A stretch of DNA of 64,000 bases from an uncultured Pseudomonadales bacterium (GTDB lineage: Bacteria > Pseudomonadota > Gammaproteobacteria > Pseudomonadales > Azotimanducaceae). The notes beneath the pieces were generated by a model. The model was not told where the DNA came from. It saw only the letters and a list, made by a program, of their open reading frames with translations, and did no database searches. Positions 49,782 through 59,475 of this stretch are shown piece by piece (the first letter of the stretch is position 1; each line of letters starts with the position of its first letter). Where the stretch lies: the NCBI GenBank assembly GCA_937775265.1, contig CALKBV010000007.1, forward strand, positions 289,261-353,260, in the 5' to 3' direction. The position numbers and the translations under genes were made by a program.

Positions 49782-51220
49782 GCGGCGAGTGGGAGGTTGT
49801 CATCGGGCTGGAGATTCACGTCCAGCTATCGACTATTTCAAAGATCTTTTCTGGGTCAAGCGCGACTTTCGGTGCAGAACCCAATACCCAGGCCAGCGCA
49901 CTAGACCTGGCGCTACCAGGGGTGCTTCCTGTAGTAAACGAAGCTATTTACCCCAAAGCAATCGCCTTTGGTCTTGGTATCGGTGCAAACATCGGCGCTC
50001 GTTCCTGTTTCGATCGGAAAAACTATTTCTACCCAGACCTTCCCAAAGGCTACCAGATCACCCAGATGGATGAGCCCATTGTCTTGGGTGGTGAAGTTGA
50101 AATTACCCTTGCTGACGGTACAGCGAAGACCATCCGCGTGACCCGTGCCCACCTCGAAGAGGACGCGGGGAAATCCCTGCATGAGGATTTTCATGGTATG
50201 ACCGGGATCGATCTAAATCGAGCAGGAACCCCATTGCTGGAAATTGTTTCAGAGCCGGACATGAGGAGTGCCGAAGAAGCCGTCAGCTATGCAAAGACGA
50301 TTCACCAGCTGGTCACCTACCTTTCAGTTTCCGATGGGGATATGTCACAGGGCTCGTTGCGCTGCGATGCTAACGTTTCGCTCCGAAAAAAAGGCGCCGA
50401 CGCGTATGGCACCCGGACAGAAACCAAAAATGTAAACTCATTCCGGTTCCTTGAAGCCGCGATAAAGTATGAGGTGGTCCGTCAAACTGAAGTACTGGAG
50501 TCTGGCGGGAAAATTACGCAGGAAACCCGGCTTTACGACCCAGACAAAGACGAAACGCGACCCATGCGCAGTAAAGAAACTGCGACTGATTATCGATACT
50601 TCCCTGAACCCGATCTCTTACCCGTTATCATAGACGACGCATTTATCGCTAAAGTCCGAGACTCGATGCCGGAACTCCCGGCGCAAAAAAGGGCTCGGTT
50701 CCACACGGAAATGGGATTAACAGATGAAGATAGTCGCGTGTTGTCCTCCGAGCTTGGGCTGGCAACCTATTTTGAAGACTGTGTAAACATTTGCAGCGAC
50801 CCCATTATGGCTGCGAACTGGGTAAAAGGTGATCTTCTGGGAGGCCTGAATCGAGACAATATTGAAATCTCTGATTCCCCCGTGACGGCCCAGGCAATGG
50901 CAGCGATAATCGTTCGAATTCAGGATGGTACGATTTCCGGAAAAATAGCCAAGAATGTTTTCAATGCAGTGTGGGAAGGGAAGACTGATTCGGTCGACGA
51001 CTACATTCAATCCGAAGGCCTGGTTCAGGTCTCAGGTAGCCACGAGCTTGAACCCATTGTCGACCGTATAATCGCTAACAATCCCAAGCAAGCTGAGCAA
51101 TTCCGAAGCGGAAAGACAAAGGTGCTTGGTTTCTTCGTGGGCCAGGTAATGAAGGAAACGGCTGGTAAAGCCAATCCAAAACAGGTTAATGACCTGATTA
51201 TCTCTAAGCTTAACGATTGA
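49778..51220 (+). CDS. gatB: Asp/Glu-tRNA amidotransferase subunit B
   Basis: GatB phosphorylates and amidates the misacylated aminoacyl-tRNA. It is 480 residues. Diagnostic segments are [37 protein letters not shown] and [18 protein letters not shown], with the YqeY-like tail domain at about 330-480. It ends 25 bp from the convergent DUF1499 gene. Confidence 0.98.
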   Translation: MSGEWEVVIGLEIHVQLSTISKIFSGSSATFGAEPNTQASALDLALPGVLPVVNEAIYPKAIAFGLGIGANIGARSCFDRKNYFYPDLPKGYQITQMDEPIVLGGEVEITLADGTAKTIRVTRAHLEEDAGKSLHEDFHGMTGIDLNRAGTPLLEIVSEPDMRSAEEAVSYAKTIHQLVTYLSVSDGDMSQGSLRCDANVSLRKKGADAYGTRTETKNVNSFRFLEAAIKYEVVRQTEVLESGGKITQETRLYDPDKDETRPMRSKETATDYRYFPEPDLLPVIIDDAFIAKVRDSMPELPAQKRARFHTEMGLTDEDSRVLSSELGLATYFEDCVNICSDPIMAANWVKGDLLGGLNRDNIEISDSPVTAQAMAAIIVRIQDGTISGKIAKNVFNAVWEGKTDSVDDYIQSEGLVQVSGSHELEPIVDRIIANNPKQAEQFRSGKTKVLGFFVGQVMKETAGKANPKQVNDLIISKLND

Positions 51221-51245
51221 TCAATGCTGAGTTCACTGACCAGAA

Positions 51246-51989
51246 CTAAAAGCGGTCGACAAAATCAGTAATCCGGGCAGCGTTCGCACCCACATCACTC
51301 TGCCCGACTCGCGACATTGATCGCAGATCAATTCTGGAGCCTTCTCCGTTGCCAACGATCCTGACTACCATGTCGTCCTTGAAACCAAACCAGAAGGTGG
51401 TCGCTGTCGCCTCCACCAGACCCGCTTCCTTATCTACCGCCACGATCTCAAGACCCATAGCCCGCAGGGCATCTTCCGTACGGTCAACTGCATCCGCCAC
51501 GGACAAATCAGATTCGACGGATTTCAGGTGAGGATAGGCTTCCATCGTAGTGGCGCCAAGTTTCTCAGCAGGCCACGCTTCAGTAACACCGTACTCGTAG
51601 CCATTGGGGGCGTTCTCCCGCAAAGGTACAATCGCAATAAACGCAGGTGGATTAGCGGTGTCTGTCGTTATGTCATGAATAGGTGGAACATCACCTGCAG
51701 CCGCCATTTGTGGTCCAATAATCCCAACAGGTACCAGGCCCAGGATCATCGATACGATGACCAGATTTCGATTTCTTTCAAGGTCAGACCGCATCGCAAT
51801 GACCAGATAAACCAGTCCAATCAGAAAAACCAGCGCACCCCCTGCAACGGCAATCAGCAGACTGACTAACGAAGGTTGCAACGGCACCATTGAAAATTTA
51901 TACCCCAACGGGCCCGTAACAAGAATAATCAACAGAATTACCGCACTAACCAAAAGTGCCCGTGTTGATGTTTTCACCTCTTCCATCAT
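51246..51989 (-). CDS. DUF1499 family membrane protein
   Basis: This 247-residue protein has three predicted N-terminal transmembrane helices (about 10-30, 40-65 and 75-95). A DUF1499 domain follows, with PPIHDITTDTANPPAF (near 101), the central RTEDALRAMGLEIVAVD region and the C-terminal IDLRSMSRVGQSDVGANAAR. The family has no established function. It is a single gene, convergent with gatB and divergent from the helix-hairpin-helix locus. Confidence 0.85.
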   Translation of the reverse strand: MMEEVKTSTRALLVSAVILLIILVTGPLGYKFSMVPLQPSLVSLLIAVAGGALVFLIGLVYLVIAMRSDLERNRNLVIVSMILGLVPVGIIGPQMAAAGDVPPIHDITTDTANPPAFIAIVPLRENAPNGYEYGVTEAWPAEKLGATTMEAYPHLKSVESDLSVADAVDRTEDALRAMGLEIVAVDKEAGLVEATATTFWFGFKDDMVVRIVGNGEGSRIDLRSMSRVGQSDVGANAARITDFVDRF

Positions 51990-52004
51990 TTCTATCTCCA
52001 GTCC

Positions 52005-52397
52005 TTGCTGATTTACACTATCAGGCCCTTAACATTGTATAAGAGCAACGAAGTGGCATCTTCGCTGATAAGTATTAATGAGGCAACAATTGAGGAACTC
52101 CAGCAGCTAGAGGGGATAGGCCCCAAGAGGTCCATCTATATTGTTGATTTCAGAAATCGAGTGGATTTGATTCGCAATACGTTTGATCTGGCAACAGCAA
52201 CCGGGCTAAGTATCAAGGCTCAGGACGGCTTTCTCCCAGAATCGACTGGAAAACGGATGCTATGCAGCCATTCGGTTTATGGCCTGCCGGACTTGTCACC
52301 CTCGCGAGTCTCTGGTTCGTTGTTCGCGGTTTCCAAGCGCTCGCCACGGAGCAGTTCTTCGCGCCATATAGCTATTACAACCTCTTCCTGGCGTTAA
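52005..52397 (+). CDS. Helix-hairpin-helix (ComEA-type) protein, probable 5' part of a disrupted gene
   Basis: The first 73 codons encode a helix-hairpin-helix unit resembling ComEA, with SINEATIEELQQLEGIGPKR, then VDFRN and FDLATATGLSIKAQ. After residue 73 the sequence becomes Ser/Arg-rich, shows no family likeness, and overlaps the next membrane-protein frame by 136 bp. Removing two bases near 52230 would read on as KAQRLSPRIDWKTDAM and join the frame at 52262. I infer that this frame and the next were one gene, now disrupted here, but the fusion is not proven. Translation from the ATG at 52005 has no clear ribosome-binding site. Confidence 0.5.
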   Translation: MLIYTIRPLTLYKSNEVASSLISINEATIEELQQLEGIGPKRSIYIVDFRNRVDLIRNTFDLATATGLSIKAQDGFLPESTGKRMLCSHSVYGLPDLSPSRVSGSLFAVSKRSPRSSSSRHIAITTSSWR

Positions 52398-53026
52398 TCC
52401 TGCTAGGAGGACTTGCCGCTACAAGAGATATCGCAGTCACGATGATCCGTGGCCACTCACAGAAATCCATACCGGTCTCCATTCTCTCAGCATGCTTGTT
52501 TATTTCAGGCTTCGTTATTCTCATTCTGTTATCGATTTCGACGGTCCTTGTCACCTATCCGACAGATTTCCAGAATACCCTTGGGAGTACGCTTCAGTTT
52601 ATTGGTTATTGTGGACTGATGTTTTAGCTTATCTATGGCCCTGCGTTCTGTCTCAGGCTTTTCATCGAAGGTGGCGGGCTGGAGAAGCTTGGTTCATCAA
52701 AGCTCCTGTACGATATATCTCTTACACTTGCTCCGTTTCTGCCGCTCTACAACCTACAGGTTCACAACGACCCAAACTGGACGACCGAGATGTTCGCTTT
52801 TTGGTGTGCATTTGTCGTCACCCTTGGCGGTCTGGATCTAGTGAGAGGGCGATCCGCATTCATCGGCATCCTGTCTGAAATAGACCAGAGGCGCTTTCGC
52901 TTTGCGTATTTCACCCGTGGGCGAAGGGAAGGAACAAACGAGACCGCAAGAGCACTAGGCTGGATTTGTCTGGGAGAAGCAGCGATTCTTCTGGCGATAG
53001 CCGCTGCCCGGATTACACTACCTTAA
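52262..53026 (+). pseudogene. Membrane protein gene interrupted by an in-frame amber codon
   Basis: A 254-codon frame encodes a membrane protein of unknown family, split by TAG at 52625-52627. Upstream are 121 codons with about three or four hydrophobic helices. The same frame continues without a gap in coding character: LIYGPAFCLRLFIEGGGLEK, later MFAFWCAFVVTLGGLDLVRG, ending at 53026 after AILLAIAAARITLP. Membrane character and codon sense on both sides of the TAG indicate a nonsense change in one gene (TGG or CAG are one step away), or less likely suppression. The 3' end overlaps the convergent carboxypeptidase gene by 14 bp. Confidence 0.6.
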
Positions 53027-53943
53027 TGTGCCAGGGTTCATAGCGAACACCGAACATATTGCCTCGAGGATAGCGAATATCGACATAACCGAGATCGACC
53101 AATTTCCGAAATTCGTCAGTGTCAGCGAAAGCTTGAGTAAAGTTTTTCCGGCCAAAGCCGACCTTACCAACATCAAAATCACCCACACCATGATAAGAAT
53201 GCCCGGGAGGCGCGAGACTTCGTGATGCCTTTCGACAGGTTTCCCTTCGATTGAATCGTCTTCGCAAGAAACAGGTGGGTCTGTTTAACGACGCTCCTGA
53301 TTCCAGAAGTCAGCACGATACTTGTGCCAAGATCCTGCTGAAGCTTTTTATAAAGTCTCTCTGATTCACCCCTGTACAGGAAAGGGCCAGTGCGTCCGAC
53401 TTTCTTTCGATCCTTTGCTGGAATGGGTGCAGTCAATTCATCGATTACTTTCTTGCCCAAAAAACCATATCGCTGCGCATTCGCAGTAAATAACGCCTCC
53501 AGGAACGTCTTTTCTGCCAGCGTGAACTCACCAACGCTTCTGTAGCGCCGGCCGTAGCCAAGCATTTCGTCAAAACTTACAACATTGAAGTTACCGTGAC
53601 CCACCAGGTTTTGGACACGATCTATACGCTTGAAACTGGAAATAAGAATCGGGTGCTGATCCCGCTCAAGATAGCCGTCCGCTGCGTGAGACTGCTCAAA
53701 GTCGACCATCTTGGCGATGTACTCGCCAAGATCAGGGCTGCTTGTGGTCGCCAGTATTGGTTGATTTATTGCTGCGAGGTGCCGCTGATTCGGAAGAAAA
53801 GCATTGAGGTAATTCGCGGAATTTGGCGCCGGGGTCGACATTAACTCAATGGAATTCGCCACTTCCCGGATGCTGGTATCCATATCCTCAAACGGGATGT
53901 TTTCAGGCACAAAAGCAGCGCGATGAACGAGCTGTCCACTCAT
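53013..53943 (-). pseudogene. M15 (VanY-like) D-alanyl-D-alanine carboxypeptidase with frameshifts
   Basis: The gene encodes an M15-type zinc carboxypeptidase, but the reading frame is broken. The first frame (53943 down to about 53230) covers the N-terminal region and DLGTSIVLTSGIRSVVKQTH. The zinc-site motifs PPGHSYHGVGDFDVG and YEPWHIKV lie in the next frame, ending at 53013. One extra base within 53228-53232 accounts for this. Upstream of 53943 a second shift is likely: an extra A near 53969 separates a twin-arginine signal start (GTG, ERRDFLKDLL) from the IGTVAAMSGQ that reads into the main frame. With both bases removed the product would be a Tat-exported periplasmic enzyme of roughly 325 residues. 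Confidence 0.75.
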
Positions 53944-54120
53944 CGCTGCGACTGTTCCTATTGAGAAGATCTTTGAGGAAATCTCTTCGTTCCACGCCTT
54001 CTAAACCTGACTACCACCAAGTGACGTGTCATAGCACCCAACAATTGCACAATATTTTCTGCTCAAGCAGTAGCCAAGCCCCTGAAATCAACAAACTAAT
54101 TGAGCCAACCCAGTGTGAGA

Positions 54121-54888
54121 TCAGCGCCCGCCGTCAATCACGACCGTTTGTCCAGTCATGAAACTGCCCGCCCTAGACGCAAGAAAAACTGCCGCGCCGC
54201 CGATTTCCTCCGGCTCACCTATTCTCCTGAGACTGGCATTGGCTGTGGTCGCCTTCAAGGTCTCCGGGTTCTCCCACAATGCCTTCGCGAAATCGGTGCG
54301 AATCAATCCCGGCGCAATCGCATTGGCACGAATATTATGCGGCCCAAACTCTGTTGCAATATTCCTTGCAAGCGCCATATCAGCGGCTTTTGAGATACCG
54401 TAGGTTCCCAGCACTGCACTTCCGTGCAATCCGCCAACACTCGAGACAATCAGGATAACGCCATCTTCGCGCTCGACCATTTCCGGCAGTACTAATTGGC
54501 AAAGCCAGTGGTTGGACTTCACATTGGAATCAAGAATCTTTTCAAATGCGGTATCGGGAATGTCCATCATGGAACCGTAGTAGGGATTGACAGCCGCATT
54601 GCAGACCAGGATATCAATCTTACCCAGTTGTTCCCGGGTGCTATCTACCAATTGTTGCATCTGCTCCTTGTAACCAATGTGGCACGGGATGGGGATGGCT
54701 TTACCGCCCTTCCCGCCCAGCCCAGCATTAATTTCATCCGCAACGCTCTGGCATGCATCCTCTTTACGGCTCGAGATCACAACATCCGCGCCATTAAAGG
54801 CCATCTGCTGCGCAATTGCCCGCCCGATACCTTTTGTGGACCCGGTGACCACAGCAACTTTACCGGACAAATCAAACAAGTTTTCCAT
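54121..54888 (-). CDS. SDR family oxidoreductase
   Basis: This is a classical short-chain dehydrogenase/reductase. From the ATG at 54888 (MENLFDLSGKVAVVTG) it is 255 residues; the frame extends to 55008 but that part is not SDR-like. The nucleotide motif TGSTKGIG is at 15-22, the NNAG equivalent CNAAV near 96-100, and the catalytic S150, Y163 and K167 are in place. Asp/Arg-rich residues after the second strand (SSRKED) favour NADPH. The substrate cannot be predicted. It lies between a pseudogene and an amidohydrolase. Confidence 0.9.
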   Translation of the reverse strand: MENLFDLSGKVAVVTGSTKGIGRAIAQQMAFNGADVVISSRKEDACQSVADEINAGLGGKGGKAIPIPCHIGYKEQMQQLVDSTREQLGKIDILVCNAAVNPYYGSMMDIPDTAFEKILDSNVKSNHWLCQLVLPEMVEREDGVILIVSSVGGLHGSAVLGTYGISKAADMALARNIATEFGPHNIRANAIAPGLIRTDFAKALWENPETLKATTANASLRRIGEPEEIGGAAVFLASRAGSFMTGQTVVIDGGR

Positions 54889-55072
54889 TAGAAGCCCGTA
54901 GCTTTTATCAGCCTGCAAACTACCTAGATGAGACGGGTGTGTCAATCCACGAATAGCTGCCAAGGATCGCTGATTGCAGCCGCATAAAATTAGGCCAACA
55001 GACCACATATCTCGCTGACCATAGCGATAATGGTCAGCCTGGTTAGGCCATTTTGGCCAGGCAAGAGGAAGA

Positions 55073-56224
55073 CTAGTCTGGCTGAATCTCTCGGCCTCGG
55101 CTCACAACCATGAAGGGTTTTTCCAGCACTTCAAGGTTTACCAATGGATCCTCTTCATAGAGAACAAAATCCGCAGAGTAGCCAGGCCTGATTAGACCGG
55201 TTATTCCGCCAAGCCCAATCGCCTCTGCACAATCCGATGTAGCCGCTCGCAAAACCTCCTCCGCAGATAACCCGGCGAAATGCGCGAAAACCGGTAGCGC
55301 CCTCGGAAGGTCATGATGAAAAACATTCGGGATGCCCGCATCGGTTGACGCAATCAGGCGTATCCCCGCTTCCTTCATATTTCTGTAATTCTGCTGCACC
55401 ATCGCCGTAAAGTCCTGCTGTGTAAACCTCTTCCAGCCGGCATTGATCGTTGGAGACACCCATACGCCATTGTTAACCATGAGAGACACAACAGCGGTAT
55501 CGAAGGTTTTGCCCCAACCAGATTCCCCAACCCATGAACAATGTTCCACTGTTGTAACACCCGCTGAGGCAGCCTGACGAATGCCATCTGTGCCGTGACA
55601 ATGTGCCGCAACGTGGAAGCCGTACTGTTTCGCCAGAGCGACGACGTTGGTCACTGTTTGATCCTCAAACTGGCTGTCTACCGGGCGTGAACCTGGCGTA
55701 ATGTTGCCTCCGGTCACCATCATCTTGATCAGGTCTACGCCTTTTGCTCTCTGGCGTTCTAACACCGCAACGGCCTCATCATCACCATTCGCTTCCCCAC
55801 CCCAGAAATGACAATGACCTCCGACGGATGTAATAGGCTGGCCGGCACAAACCAGTCTGGGCCCAAGGGTCTTACCCGCCGCAATTTCATCACGAACGTC
55901 AAGTTCGAGATATTCACCGCCACCCAGGTCTCTTGCTGTCGTAATCCCGGCCCTGACCATCATTGCAGCACGCTTTCGAATATCTTCCGTGACTTTTTCC
56001 TTACCGGGAACAGTCTGCTGTAGCGGATCCTTTAACTCAGGATCCAGGCACATATGCACATGCGCATCAATCAAACCCGGAATCGCAAACAGTCCATTCA
56101 TATCCCGAACCTGGTCGCCGGGGTCGGTCGATTCAGAGACGAAAATCCCATCAGATACCACCAGCGCACCTTGTCGTTGGCTGCTCGATTCACCATCCCA
56201 AATATTCAGGTTTTCATATCGCAC
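55073..56224 (-). CDS. Amidohydrolase family protein (imidazolonepropionase-like)
   Basis: This is a 383-residue metal-dependent hydrolase of the amidohydrolase superfamily. The metal-binding HxH is H55/H57 in GLIDAHVHMCL, the later ligands are seen in AAHCHG (near 210) and VEHCSWVG (near 228), and the catalytic aspartate in ASTDAGIP (near 315). The C-terminal composite beta domain, with GYSADFVLYEEDPL, is typical of imidazolonepropionase/prolidase-like members. No signal peptide is seen. Substrate unknown. Confidence 0.88.
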   Translation of the reverse strand: MRYENLNIWDGESSSQRQGALVVSDGIFVSESTDPGDQVRDMNGLFAIPGLIDAHVHMCLDPELKDPLQQTVPGKEKVTEDIRKRAAMMVRAGITTARDLGGGEYLELDVRDEIAAGKTLGPRLVCAGQPITSVGGHCHFWGGEANGDDEAVAVLERQRAKGVDLIKMMVTGGNITPGSRPVDSQFEDQTVTNVVALAKQYGFHVAAHCHGTDGIRQAASAGVTTVEHCSWVGESGWGKTFDTAVVSLMVNNGVWVSPTINAGWKRFTQQDFTAMVQQNYRNMKEAGIRLIASTDAGIPNVFHHDLPRALPVFAHFAGLSAEEVLRAATSDCAEAIGLGGITGLIRPGYSADFVLYEEDPLVNLEVLEKPFMVVSRGREIQPD

Positions 56225-56235
56225 GTTAAAGATTC

Positions 56236-57321
56236 CTATTGTCGTTTCTCGTTGTAGACAACCAGCGACGACATCACAAAGTTGAACACGCTAGCTGCGC
56301 CAACCCCGGCAATCAAAGCCAATAGTCGATAGTCGTCGAAGTAAGCTGTACCGCTGGTCAGTATGTAATAGACCCCCCAATTAAGCGAGAACCCAACCAG
56401 GCTGGTCAGAACGAATTCAAACCACTGTCTGCCGTGAGGTCGCCGTTTGCGCTCCCCAAAGGTGGCAACGCGATTCAGGTACCAGTTGGAGCTGACAGCA
56501 GGCCAGAAAGAACATGCCCTGGCTAGCTGATGGGGCATCCCCAGGAGCTGCAGCAAATAATAAAACAGCAGATCCACACCCAGACCACCGGCCCCGACAG
56601 CGCCATAACTCAGCATCTCACCAAGCGTACCGAACCTGACGGTATACAGCCTTCGAAGATGTCGCAAAAATTTTATCTGTTGATTAAGGTTAAGTTTGCT
56701 TTCTCCTATCTCCCTGTCAGAAAAATTAATCGGCACCTCACGGACACTTGTGAAGTTACCCCTTACCATGAGCTCAAGACCAATCTTGTAGCCAATTGGA
56801 TTAAGGCAGTCATAGTCTTCAACCCTGTCCCTCCGAAAGGCAAAGAAGCCTGACATCGGATCCTGACATTGCACCAAAGGCCTCGTAATAAGCGTCGCAA
56901 TGTGGGAATTAAAAAACCGCCAGAGACTCCATCTTCTATCAAAACTACCGTGCTTGACATAACGGCTTCCAACCACGAACGCCGATTCATCTTCCAACAG
57001 CGTACGGTACATAGCGGGAATAAAACCCGGCGGATGTGACAAATCTGCATCCATCACTAGAATATGATTGCCATGTGCCGCCCGGGTCCCTTCGATTACG
57101 CTCATTGAAAGATCCCGCTCCCTGCCCTTGGGCTGCATGAGACGCACGGGGTAGTCAGCAACCAGTTGATCTACAACATTCTTGATTCCATCGGGCGAAT
57201 TATCATCAACAATAATCACCTCATAGGAAATACTCGTCTCATTCAGCGAGTCAAAGATTCCAGCAATAAGCTGGGGAATGTTTTCTGCTTCCAGAAAAGT
57301 CGGTACGACAATGCTCAGCAT
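56236..57321 (-). CDS. GT2 polyprenyl-phosphate glycosyltransferase fused to a GtrA domain
   Basis: This 361-residue protein joins two domains. Residues 1-225 are a dolichol-phosphate-mannose-synthase-like GT2 domain with IIVDDNSPDG (37-45) and the metal-binding VMDADLSHPPG (D91/D93). Residues about 235-360 form four transmembrane helices of the GtrA type, beginning MLSYGAVGAGGLGVDLLFYY. GT2 enzymes of this group make polyprenyl-phosphate sugars and GtrA proteins are thought to aid their flipping. The adjacent DUF2723 gene (57349-59379, 27 bp upstream on the same strand) is a possible user of the product. Confidence 0.9.
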   Translation of the reverse strand: MLSIVVPTFLEAENIPQLIAGIFDSLNETSISYEVIIVDDNSPDGIKNVVDQLVADYPVRLMQPKGRERDLSMSVIEGTRAAHGNHILVMDADLSHPPGFIPAMYRTLLEDESAFVVGSRYVKHGSFDRRWSLWRFFNSHIATLITRPLVQCQDPMSGFFAFRRDRVEDYDCLNPIGYKIGLELMVRGNFTSVREVPINFSDREIGESKLNLNQQIKFLRHLRRLYTVRFGTLGEMLSYGAVGAGGLGVDLLFYYLLQLLGMPHQLARACSFWPAVSSNWYLNRVATFGERKRRPHGRQWFEFVLTSLVGFSLNWGVYYILTSGTAYFDDYRLLALIAGVGAASVFNFVMSSLVVYNEKRQ

Positions 57322-57348
57322 CTAATGGTTATCCAATCACTTTTCAAA

Positions 57349-59379
57349 CTATTCACAGGCGTTTCCATCGAACCTGTTTTCCAAATCAGTAGCCTTCGCT
57401 TCCAGATTTAGCTGACGATACGTTTGAGACAACGGACACACGCTAGTATTTCCAGCCCTGGGGTTCAAGGAAATCGACCGTTCGAAGTGACTAGCGGCCA
57501 GTTTCAAGCTCGCCGGTTCAACCAGCGCGACTCTTCCCCGGTATTCCTCGAGTATCGCCTGGACACGCGAAGTTTCCCGAGGCCGCTTCTGCGCCACCGC
57601 AGCTTCAACCAGCAGCTCAAGCGGCTCTTTTTGCACAACATTGCCACTTTTCCAGAACATGGATTCAATCACTGCCAGCTTTCCCGGTAAGGTCCTCTCC
57701 AACATCACCATCGCCGCCAGCTCTATCTCAAGCTCGCCATCCAGCGCGTTGTTTTCTGTAAGCAACGCAATATGCTGACGTGAAAACCCCAACAAAAGAC
57801 CAAACAACAATTCCTTTTCATGGCCATTACTAAGGACATCAAGTTGATCCATCGCGACAAGCTTACCGATATAGCCGTGCAGCTTCTGGCCACATTGATG
57901 TCCTGGTTCAACCTTATGCTGTAAGAGCAGTCCCGTGTTAAGTCCTTTCTCGCCGTGCAAGATCGCACTAAACACTGGCTTTTCTGACTTCCGAATAAAT
58001 TCACTACGCAACTTTGCCTGCTGATCCGGAGATAAGTAGGGTGAGACCAGCCTGTTACTAAAGACGAGGTTATTCCAGCTTCGCAGCTCAATATCCGGAC
58101 GCTGGTTTTGCACATAATGAAGGTAACCCACAACACCCACACCCGCATCTCCCACTACAAACAGCACCCCATCATCAGGGACACTTTCGAGCACCAGCTC
58201 GCCATAAACCTGCGCAAAATCATTATCGCGGTAGTGGAATCCTGGAAAATTGCCGAGAGATACCATTGCCACCAGCAACACAGGATATGATCGACGCAAC
58301 CAGGGGACTCCCTCGCCCGCCCATTCAATCAACCACATCACCGCAATCCCAAGCCAGACAACCAAAGCCAAATAACTGATCACCGGGTAAGGTTCGTATA
58401 CTGCGACCCACAGATCGGTGAACTCAAACCCCAGCATCAAGTTAAGGATTGAAGTCCCACCCAAATAGAGCAATACCAGCGCAACCGACAAATGCCTTGG
58501 GAGCCTTTTAAAGGACAATAGAAAACCGAGTCCTGCCAGAACTCCCAAGGGGAGCGTCAACTCTCTAGCTGACTGTTCAACGAGCCACCGCTGGAAGCTT
58601 ACCTTGTCGCTTATCCCGGCTAGCTCACCTTGGTCTGAGTAGGCCGCTCTTGTAATGTATTTTAGAAAATCTGTACCTGTCTCTACTGGACCGTATATCG
58701 AAAACTCGGGAGACGATTGAAACAATGTCAGGTAGGGCGCCAGACCAAGCCCCACCAAGGCAACGATCGCCAAGAAGTTAGCCGGCGCCAGTAAAAACCG
58801 AACAATGGATTGTATGCGAGGAGCCAGAATGGCCAACAGCGCCAGTGTCCCAAGCGCCTGCAGCGGCCAGTGATTCGAAAGCGCGAGCCCATATACCAGC
58901 GCCAGCCAAAGAAGGTACTTACTTTGCTCCGACTTGTAGTATGCCAGCGACAAAGAGAGACAAACCAGGAACAGCAGTACAGCAAGAGAATAGACTTCAA
59001 CGATAATTGCCTGGGACCAGAAGGTCACTGACAACCCGTAAACCAGAGCGAGCGCAATAGACAGCAAACTTGGCATCTGTAACTGTCGCATCACGATAAC
59101 CAGAACCGCACACGCTGCACTGGCAAATACCGCCGACATCAGATTACCGGCAAACACACTTTGATCAAAAACCGGCAAGTTGACGAAAGCCTGGCACGAA
59201 AGAATGAACAGCGGATATCCAGGAGGATGACCGATACCGCCCTGGTGACAGATCATCTGGAACAACCCTGCATCCTCCAGCGTGATCGTCTGGGGCATGG
59301 TCGCCAGATACAGGCACAATGTCAGAAGGAACACGATAAGCATTCCAGGAAGTATGCGGCGGTTTAGGGCGGGCGGCAT
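57349..59379 (-). CDS. DUF2723 family GT-C-like membrane protein
   Basis: This is a 676-residue membrane protein with about ten to twelve N-terminal transmembrane helices and a soluble C-terminal region (about 450-676). The family signature is present at the first external loop: TLEDAGLFQ (E35/D36) and GIGHPPGYPLF (HPPGYP at 51-56). DUF2723 members resemble GT-C glycosyltransferases, some of which transfer mannose to proteins. The acidic pair in the first loop fits a GT-C catalytic site. The enzyme could use the polyprenyl-phosphate sugar made by the neighbouring GT2-GtrA protein. The acceptor is unknown. Confidence 0.85.
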   Translation of the reverse strand: MPPALNRRILPGMLIVFLLTLCLYLATMPQTITLEDAGLFQMICHQGGIGHPPGYPLFILSCQAFVNLPVFDQSVFAGNLMSAVFASAACAVLVIVMRQLQMPSLLSIALALVYGLSVTFWSQAIIVEVYSLAVLLFLVCLSLSLAYYKSEQSKYLLWLALVYGLALSNHWPLQALGTLALLAILAPRIQSIVRFLLAPANFLAIVALVGLGLAPYLTLFQSSPEFSIYGPVETGTDFLKYITRAAYSDQGELAGISDKVSFQRWLVEQSARELTLPLGVLAGLGFLLSFKRLPRHLSVALVLLYLGGTSILNLMLGFEFTDLWVAVYEPYPVISYLALVVWLGIAVMWLIEWAGEGVPWLRRSYPVLLVAMVSLGNFPGFHYRDNDFAQVYGELVLESVPDDGVLFVVGDAGVGVVGYLHYVQNQRPDIELRSWNNLVFSNRLVSPYLSPDQQAKLRSEFIRKSEKPVFSAILHGEKGLNTGLLLQHKVEPGHQCGQKLHGYIGKLVAMDQLDVLSNGHEKELLFGLLLGFSRQHIALLTENNALDGELEIELAAMVMLERTLPGKLAVIESMFWKSGNVVQKEPLELLVEAAVAQKRPRETSRVQAILEEYRGRVALVEPASLKLAASHFERSISLNPRAGNTSVCPLSQTYRQLNLEAKATDLENRFDGNACE

Positions 59380-59475
59380 CTTGTGAGTGAATCACTGGCA
59401 CCAAAGAGCCAGCTAGTCCTTATATTGATCAGCTGGAACCCATGATAACCGAGCCAGGCCACCAATTCGAAACCG

